Origin: Pukyongia sp963768085
GTDB lineage: Bacteria > Bacteroidota > Bacteroidia > Flavobacteriales > Flavobacteriaceae
NCBI GenBank assembly: GCA_963768085.1
Contig: CAVYGO010000004.1
Location: 1-64,000, forward strand
Length of the DNA stretch: 64,000 bases
Reading direction: 5' to 3'
Below are positions 61,700 through 64,000 of the stretch, one piece after another. The translations under genes were made by a program, and so were the position numbers. Positions within the stretch are counted from its first letter, which is position 1, and every line of letters begins with the position of its first letter. The notes under the pieces were generated by a model. That model had not been told where the DNA came from. It made no database searches and saw only the letters and a list, made by a program, of their open reading frames with translations.

Positions 61700-63905
61700 T
61701 TAGTTCGCAACTTCACTAATGAATTTGATGCGAAACAAGCGAAGTTCCTCGTCATCATAATCCCCATCGAACTCATCCATGGCAACATCAATCTTATCGG
61801 TATCGGCTTCAATGAAGTAATCGTGTAATTCCTCCTGCTGATCTTCATCGAGTATCTCCTCCAGCCAATAATCTAATATTCAGTTTGGTGCCACTGTACA
61901 CAATCGCTTCCATTTCTTTGATGAATTCTGTCATCTCCAATCCCTTCGCATGCAGCTATATCCTGTAAGGAGAGTTTCCTGTCCACATTCTGAATGATGT
62001 ACAATTTCAAAGCACTATTGATTCCTGTCGATTTCACAACAAAATCATCGGGGCGTACAATATCGTTCTCTTCCACATATTTCTGAATAAGTTCCAGGAA
62101 GGTAATACCATACTTTTTAGCTTTACCTTCTCCTACACCATGCACTGTAGCCAGTTCATCCATGTCAACAGGGTACTTTAACGCCATATCTTCCAGGGAA
62201 GGATCCTGAAAAATAACAAACGGAGGTAGTTTGAGATTATCTGCAACCTGTTTACGCTCAGCTTTCAACAGTCTAAATAAAATTTCATCCGCCACGACAC
62301 CTCCACTCTTCTGAGCTACTTCGATGGTATCGTCGTTGGCTTGCTTGAATGAATGATCTTCGGTCATCATAAAGGAAACAGGATTCTTTATAAAATCGAT
62401 TCCGGCAGGGTTCAATTTTACAACACCATAGGTCTCTATATCCTTTCGAAGAAAGCCTGCCACCAATATCTGTCGCAATAAGGCCATCCATATGACTCAT
62501 CTAGGTTTGTCAATTCCAACTCCAAAGTAATCCTGTGTATCGGTTCGATGCGATTTTATCATGGCATTCACCTTTCCCACCATGACATTCACCATTTCCT
62601 TCGATTTGTATTGTTCATTGGTCTTATTTACTACATCGATGGAGCATCTTCGCTTCCCTCATCGCTTCATGTTTCTTCTTTGGATGTCGCATATTATCGT
62701 CCATATCGCCACCCTTCACCTGTTTCGTTATCAAATTCTTCTCCAAAATAATGAAGAATGAATTTTCTGCGTGAGATTGAGGTTTCGGCAAACGCCACTA
62801 CTTCCTGCAACAGTGCATGCCCTATTTCCTGTTCGGCGACCGGTTTACCGCTCATAAATTTTTCGAGCTTCTCAATATCTTTATAGCTGAATAATAGGCC
62901 AGGCAATGTCCTTCGCCACCATCCCTGCCTGCCCTTCCGGTCTCCTGATAATAGCTTTCAATACTTTTTGGCATGTCGTTATGTACCACGAAACGTACAT
63001 CAGGCTTATCTATTCCCATTCCGAAGGCAATTGTAGCAACCACAACATCCGAGTCTTCCATTAAGAACATATCCTGATGTTTTACTCGTGTTTTAGCGTC
63101 CAGGCCCGCATGATACGGAACGGCTTTTATACCGTTTACCTGGAGTGTTTGCGCCATTTCTTCAACTCGTTTTCTGCTCAAACAATAGATAATTCCACTT
63201 TTACCTTCGTTTTGTTTTACGAATCGGATAATGTCGGCATCGACATTTTTGGTCTTCGGACGAATCTCATAATAGAGATTAGGGCGGTTAAATGACGCCT
63301 TAAAGGTGTTGGCATCCTGTATCCCGAGGTTCTTAAGTATATCTTCCTGTACTTTAGGTGTAGCCGTAGCTGTAAGTCCGATAACGGGAATATTATCACC
63401 TATACGCTTAATTATGGCTCTCAGATTGCGGTATTCGGGCCTGAAATCGTGTCCCCATTCACTAATGCAATGTGCTTCGTCTATAGCGACAAAGGCTATA
63501 GTAACGGAATTAAGAAATGCGACGTTTTCTTCTTTGGTAAGAGATTCGGGTGCTACGTATAGAAGCTTGGTAATACCACTGGAGATATCACTTTTTACTT
63601 TTTTTATTTCAGTTTTGGTTAGATGAAGAATTCAACACGTGGGCAATGCCTTCTTTACGGGAGTGTGCCCGCAATGCATCCACCTGGTTCTTCATCAATG
63701 CAATTAAGGGGGATACTACAATTGCCGTTCCATCTTTTATTAATGCGGGGAGTTGATAGCAAAGCGACTTACCACCACCGGTGGGCATGATCACGAAGGT
63801 GTTATGGTTGGCGAGTATGCTCCTAATAACTTCTTCCTGTAGCCCTTTAAATTTCGTGAAACCAAAAAACTTTTTCAGTGCCGCGTATATATCTATTTCA
63901 GCCAC
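61700..63905 (-). pseudogene. recQ: ATP-dependent DNA helicase RecQ, multiple frameshifts
   Basis: 3'-5' helicase of recombination repair, ~730 aa when joined. GTG 63905 is the only possible start (in-frame TAA nine bases upstream). Helicase motifs: KFKGLQEEVIRSILANHNTFVIMPTGGGKSLCYQLPAL, then after a shift near 63630 FVAIDEAHCISEWGHDFRPEY, GLTATAT, YHAGLDAKTRVKHQ, AFGMGIDKPDVRFVVH and ETGRAGRDG. Shifts near 62885, 62715, 62650 and 62490 lead to the winged-helix part and the HRDC domain (SLEDMALKYPVDMDELATVHGVGEGKAKKYG). Two more near 61940 and 61880 lead to the acidic C-terminus ending EVAN at 61700. Confidence 0.87.
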
Positions 63906-63953
63906 GCTGCTTTACCTTTTAATTCTTTATGATAAAGGTTTGGGAAATTAAAA

Positions 63954-63984
63954 TTGTGAATAAAGTCCAACAATCGTAATTTCG
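63954..63984 (+). promoter_or_regulatory. outward promoter at the right edge
   Basis: TTG (63954-63956), 20 nt, TAATTTCG (63977-63984), then CAACC. It points away from recQ, so a divergent gene probably begins just outside the window. Confidence 0.55.
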
Positions 63985-64000
63985 CAACCTTTGAAGAATA

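Overview
This window comes from a member of the Bacteroidota, almost certainly a marine-type, pigmented Flavobacteriaceae. Four things point there. Promoters have the Bacteroidota form TTG-N19/20-TAnnTTTG. There is a type IX secretion (T9SS) C-terminal sorting tail. Gene orders are characteristic: thrS-infC-rpmI-rplT, tgt beside an LptF/G permease, a split transketolase, a run of SurA-like foldases, and crtI-crtB-crtZ-crtYcd behind a MerR/B12-type regulator. Ribosome-binding sites are mostly weak. I saw no prophage, CRISPR array, insertion sequence or defence island; most of the window is core housekeeping sequence.

Layout. 1-3.1 kb: a ribosomal RNA operon read leftward (16S, tRNA-Ile, tRNA-Ala, then the 5' end of 23S running out of the window), driven by two tandem promoters. 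3.2-6.7 kb: a structured RNA candidate, then thrS-infC-rpmI-rplT. 6.7-14.8 kb: an OmpA-like protein, a secreted 'asparagine synthetase B'-like protein, dnaB, accA, an EamA exporter, an LptF/G permease and tgt. 15-17.6 kb: the two transketolase halves with an exported protein between them. 17.7-20.1 kb: an FKBP lipoprotein, an S4 protein, a phosphoribosyltransferase and shikimate kinase. 20.2-20.8 kb: tRNA-Lys and tRNA-Leu followed by two copies of a ~107-bp repeat. 20.9-25.4 kb: the carotenoid operon, predicted to make zeaxanthin from geranylgeranyl diphosphate through phytoene, lycopene and beta-carotene. 25.4-35.2 kb: a TlpA-like thioredoxin, aconitase, an acyltransferase, a MoxR ATPase and three consecutive SurA/PpiC foldases. 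35.3-46.3 kb: small proteins, a Skp-like chaperone, guaB, a FecA-like TonB receptor with paired operator-like palindromes, a haem-binding protein, a 5'-nucleotidase lipoprotein, HMG-CoA lyase, a LysE exporter, a T9SS-secreted protein and pyrD. 46.3-52.5 kb: pepT, yajC, a DUF1573 lipoprotein, nusB, an amino-acid dehydrogenase and an MsbA-like ABC exporter, nearly all interrupted by single-base indels. 52.6-64 kb: a DUF3276 protein, an M14 peptidase, a SulP transporter, a histidine kinase, a CsaA-like protein, a thioredoxin-fold protein, a DinB protein, a cyclophilin-FKBP fusion (frameshifted) and recQ (heavily frameshifted).

The frameshifts sit in two tracts (about 46.9-51.0 kb and 60.9-63.7 kb). 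They hit unrelated genes whose protein sequence resumes perfectly in another frame. They look like unpolished long-read errors, so those genes are probably intact in the organism.

Points most worth a second look: the structured RNA upstream of thrS; AUA start codons proposed for infC and for a SurA-like lipoprotein; a tRNA-guanine transglycosylase without its zinc cysteines; a CarH-like regulator with an altered cobalamin motif next to an inverted repeat at the crtI start; paired palindromes around the FecA-like receptor promoter; a 13-bp-arm palindrome over the SulP start codon; and the cyclophilin-FKBP fusion.
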